Translations under genes and position numbers: made by a program
NCBI RefSeq assembly: GCF_000090795.2
Contig: NW_003547184.1
Coordinates: forward strand, 1-25,468
Origin: Amphimedon queenslandica
Taxonomy: Eukaryota; Porifera; Demospongiae; Haplosclerida; Niphatidae
Direction of reading: 5' to 3'
DNA: 25,468 nt
The notes under the pieces: model-generated
What the model was told of the DNA's origin: nothing
Databases searched by the model: none
The model's input: the letters and a program-made list of their open reading frames with translations, nothing else
Shown: positions 22,421-25,468 of the stretch, in pieces
Layout: each line of letters starts with the position of its first letter
How positions within the stretch are numbered: position 1 is the first letter of the stretch

Positions 22421-25185
22421 TTATTACTGTGGTCCCTCCTTTTTGAGTGACCACCCTCTCGTCCCGGGAAATGCTAGTGTTACAAGAGAGAGGAGGTGGT
22501 GGTTATTCATCTAAAAGTGATCATGAACTAATAAAGTGGTCTTTCATGAGGGTCATCACTCAAAAGGGTGACTACTGTATTATTATTTTGTACTGTTCAC
22601 CTTTGATTTGATGATTATGATAATGAGTAGTTATGTATAGTGGAGATTCCAAGCCTAAAATAAGGATATCTATACATGTACAATTCATAGTTGCATGTCA
22701 TTCATCTTGTTTGAGTTCCTTTTGTGTTATAGTGATCTCTTTTTAAGAGTAGATATTAATGCATTGCTATAAATTTACTTTATATTTTATTTTAGGGTTT
22801 GTTACTAATTACTGTAATACAATGATCATTGTTGTGAAAGTGTTAATGTTGCCAATGGTTACCTATGAATATCATTATAGATGCACTGTAGGGTGCAACC
22901 CACAATGAACTTATCAAAAATGACAGCATATAACTGCTGCATAATCATCTATGTGTTTTAAGATTCTATGCTGTCTTCATTTAGTTTTAACAATTTTTGG
23001 AAGGGATAATAATCCCTGTCCTCTAACTCATAATTAATTAAACATTAACTTTATTACTGAGTTTCCTCACACAGTGCTGTAGTCTATACTATCCACCATT
23101 ACATGATCGTAACAGTGTGACATTTGAGATCTTTACTGTTGTGGTTTGTCTCTTCTGACAGCCATTGCTGCTTAAATGAGTGACCTTAGACTACCATGTT
23201 ATAAACTGTGTTACATATCACAGAAGATTACTTGAAATGTATACTAACGTTACATGTATGTGCATTATCAATTTATCATAAACTCTTAATGTATACATCT
23301 AAATCAATATGTTATGCATGTATATTTACATGTACATGTACATCCTGTATGTTATTTTTTTGCATGGTATGTTATTTCTGTGTAATATTTTAACGTCGTT
23401 TTGTTATTTTATATCTTGTGCATTGTTTGGTTGTAAATCTAGCAAGAAAAAATAATAAATTTTGCCGCTAAACCCACAATTTTACACTACAATACAAGTA
23501 CATGTACATTATGTATTAATAATTATTATCATTATTCATTTATTCTTTACTTTAGTCAACCCAACAGCAGCAGCAACATTCACAGCAACCCACTTCCTCT
23601 ACACCAGCCATCACTCACTCTTCTCCTGCCTCTGCCTCTAATACTCCTGCTGCCTCTGTAATACAACAGGCTCCACCCCGCCCTTCACTTTCCTCGGCAA
23701 TGACCACACCCACTACATCATCGACTGTCAGTTTCACTCCTCCTCTTAACAGCTCATCCCGTTCATCGGGCGGGACTGGAGGCGTGTCTCAAGCCACACC
23801 CTCTCAGACTCCGCCCCAGATTACAGGAGTTGGGGCTGCTAATACTCCACCTTTTCTTAACATGGCTCTTGCTCAACAAGCTATCTACTCCGCTATTACA
23901 GGGGGTACGGCTAACCCAGTGGGTGGAGCTGCAGCTACACTGCCTGTTATGGTAAGATAAAGTACATGTATAATTATTTTGAATTTTAAAGTAAATTTTA
24001 TGTTTTAAGAAGTTTTTAAAGTGAATTTTTTGTTTTATCTACTATAGCTACCTGGTGGTGGTCTGTCCCTGGTTCAACATGGCGGTATACCGTATGCTGC
24101 AGTTCCTACTCCAACTGGTCTACAATACGTACCGATAGCACTCAACCTACCTGGTACCATACCTCCTAGCACTTCTAGCGAGACGAGTAGTTCTAATAAC
24201 ATCACTCAGTCAGATGGACCACGCCCTTTAATCCCTCCTGGCAAACACTCTTCAAAAGAGACCAAAGGATCCGATTCAAATGAAGTATCTTCTACTGAAG
24301 ATTCTTCTCTCCCTGTGATCTCGTTTGAATTACCAGCTGGTATAACTCCCTCTCATTTCTTCTCTTCTTCAAAGAGAAAGTCCCGGTCTGTCTCTCATAG
24401 AACTGGTACTAAAGACCCCACTAGTATACCTCAGCTTGATGGACCCCCTCCTCCTCCTGACGGGAGCAGCAGTGAGGACTCTGATGAATCCTCTGAGAGT
24501 GACCCTGATGATATTGAAGGAGAACAAGTGAGAGGGAGACAGAGAATTTGTAAAACATGTCAATTAAGATCATTTGCTTCATTATTCAAATGCATGTACA
24601 ACATATACTTTATATTTCCCACGGGATTTTGGTGCTACTCAGTGCCTTGCATTATTGACCATTATAGTACAGCTAGGAGATAAATTTTCCATTTTTATCA
24701 TTTTTTCTGATGCATATACATGTACTTATGCTGTGTAGAAAGTTTGAGCTGATTCCAATTAAAATTAGAATTTTTACTGATACCATTACCATAATGTACA
24801 TGTATCATAGGAAGATGATGAGGATCCATTGAATTCCGAAGATGATGCTGAGAGTGATGAAGAAGATGACGTATGGGAAACTGACAATACCATCGTCTGT
24901 CAGTTTGAGAAGGTAAGAGAGCACTCATTTCTATGTTCATTTTATATTTAATAAGTAAATTTTTGACAATGTTTAATTTTATGTGTATGTTTTTAATAAC
25001 TGTTGTTTAATTTCATCATTTTTATAAAATAAAAAATCAAATATTCTCTCTCTTTCTCCTAATCACATCATCTCCAGGTGTATCGTGTGCGTGCTAAATG
25101 GAAATTTGCTTTGAAGGATGGTATCATGCATCTGAATGGTCACGACTATATATTCACTAAGACAGCTGGAGAGGCCGAGTGGTGA
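21941..25185 (+). CDS. GTF2A1: TFIIA alpha/beta precursor (large subunit)
   Basis: Seven exons: 21941..21973, 22096..22197, 22264..22368, 23556..23951, 24048..24527, 24811..24912, 25078..25185, all in phase 0; 441 aa (human about 376). TFIIA binds TBP on promoter DNA in the RNA polymerase II preinitiation complex. The N-terminal helical domain covers about 6-80 (YKWVVDDVMKNVREDF, LWENKL). A Q-rich stretch opens exon 4, then a long Pro/Ser/Thr-rich linker, an acidic region (SEDSDE to DEEDD), and the C-terminal beta-barrel half (about 385-441) with TIVCQFEKV, KWKFALKDGIMHLNG and YIFTK, ending in AEW as in human. Q341-L-D-G344 in the linker fits the Taspase1 cleavage consensus, at the place where human TFIIA is cut into alpha and beta. 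The linker is longer than in human. Confidence 0.97.
22369..23555 (+). other. Intron 3 of GTF2A1
   Basis: 1187 bp; a 38-nt ATT microsatellite (22381-22418) sits 12 nt inside the donor. Otherwise AT-rich, with a TACATGTACATGTACAT motif near 23328. No gene is seen. Confidence 0.75.
22381..22418 (+). repeat. ATT microsatellite
   Basis: About 12 TTA units near the 5' end of GTF2A1 intron 3. Confidence 0.95.
24663..24780. repeat. MITE-like repeat, single shortened copy in GTF2A1 intron 5
   Basis: Begins TATAGTACAG, the arm sequence seen at 7893, then goes directly to TTTTCCATTTTTATCATTTT and GTGTAGAAAGTTTGAGCTG. It is in the same orientation as the 7.9-8.2 kb copies. Confidence 0.65.
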
Positions 25186-25468
25186 GCATTAATTAGAGAC
25201 ATCACCACGGCTCTTCCTACATATGTACGTGTACTGTTGGTTTGTGATATGTACAGTACGGTCATAATTATTTCATAGAAATATTTAATAATAATAATTA
25301 CAATAATAAGATAATGTAATAACACAGCAATTAATTTTCATAATAATAATAATAATAAACCGAAACAAAAATTGGTTTTATAAATTGCGTTGTGCAATAC
25401 AAAATAATTATAATTCATCAGTCAGTTATTGCCTTTAGTTCTGTGGGGAGGTACAGTTGGAGGTAGTA
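25186..25468. other. Downstream flank of GTF2A1; no gene recognised
   Basis: AT-rich. An AATAAA at about 25354-25359 could end the GTF2A1 mRNA. On the minus strand the last 40 bp read as an open frame to TGA near 25421, with a pyrimidine-rich CCCACAG that could be an acceptor. The terminal exon of a convergent gene beyond the right edge is possible but unsupported. Confidence 0.35.

Noticed and set aside
22260..22454. Polyasparagine frame on the minus strand
   Set aside because: It is the antisense of the ATT microsatellite.
25421..25468. Terminal exon of a convergent minus-strand gene
   Set aside because: About 16 open codons and a possible acceptor are not enough to call a gene at the window edge.

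Overview
This is a stretch of compact, AT-rich animal nuclear DNA. Genes have many small exons separated by GT-AG introns, several of them only 44-52 nt long, and neighbouring genes lie 0.1-0.8 kb apart. Gene content (a FERM-PTP phosphatase, proteasome Rpt4, TFIIA alpha/beta, a ZC3H11A-like CCCH protein, a NuSAP-like SAP protein and secreted short collagens) fits an early-branching metazoan. A demosponge such as Amphimedon queenslandica is my best guess; this is inference from style and content, not from a search.

Layout. Positions 1-5000 (minus strand) hold a head-to-tail cluster of secreted collagen-like genes: a complete 9-exon gene (2785-4563), a shorter 5-exon paralogue (686-1666), the 5' end of a third member running off the left edge (<1-296), and an isolated terminal-exon relic (2137-2339) whose splice acceptor is destroyed. 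5325-8830 (minus) is a NuSAP-like mitotic gene of 10 exons. 9451-16817 (plus) is a 23-exon FERM-domain tyrosine phosphatase of the PTPN14/21 (Pez) type, head-to-head with the NuSAP-like gene. 17253-19309 (minus) is PSMC6/Rpt4 in 12 exons, tail-to-tail with the phosphatase and head-to-head with a 6-exon ZC3H11A-like gene (19802-21563, plus). GTF2A1, the TFIIA alpha/beta precursor (7 exons, 21941-25185, plus), follows 377 bp later. The last 283 bp hold no recognised gene.

All exon models were built by hand: each junction has GT/AG ends, phases match across every intron, and complete models are multiples of three with one terminal stop. Lengths obtained: collagen-like 442 and 260 aa, NuSAP-like 524 aa, PTP 853 aa, Rpt4 401 aa, ZC3H11A-like 433 aa, TFIIA 441 aa.

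Non-coding structure includes a dispersed MITE-like repeat in four places (about 5.0, 7.9-8.2, 16.2-16.6 and 24.7 kb), many GTACATGTAC-type palindromes in introns, long CT tracts abutting splice acceptors, and ATT microsatellites. I found no tRNA, rRNA, CRISPR or complete transposon. The most interesting items are the modular exon loss in the collagen cluster, a conserved Taspase1-type QLDG site in TFIIA, the phosphatase's canonical KNRY loop with no PPxY motif in its linker, a KEN box in the NuSAP-like protein, and the repeat family.
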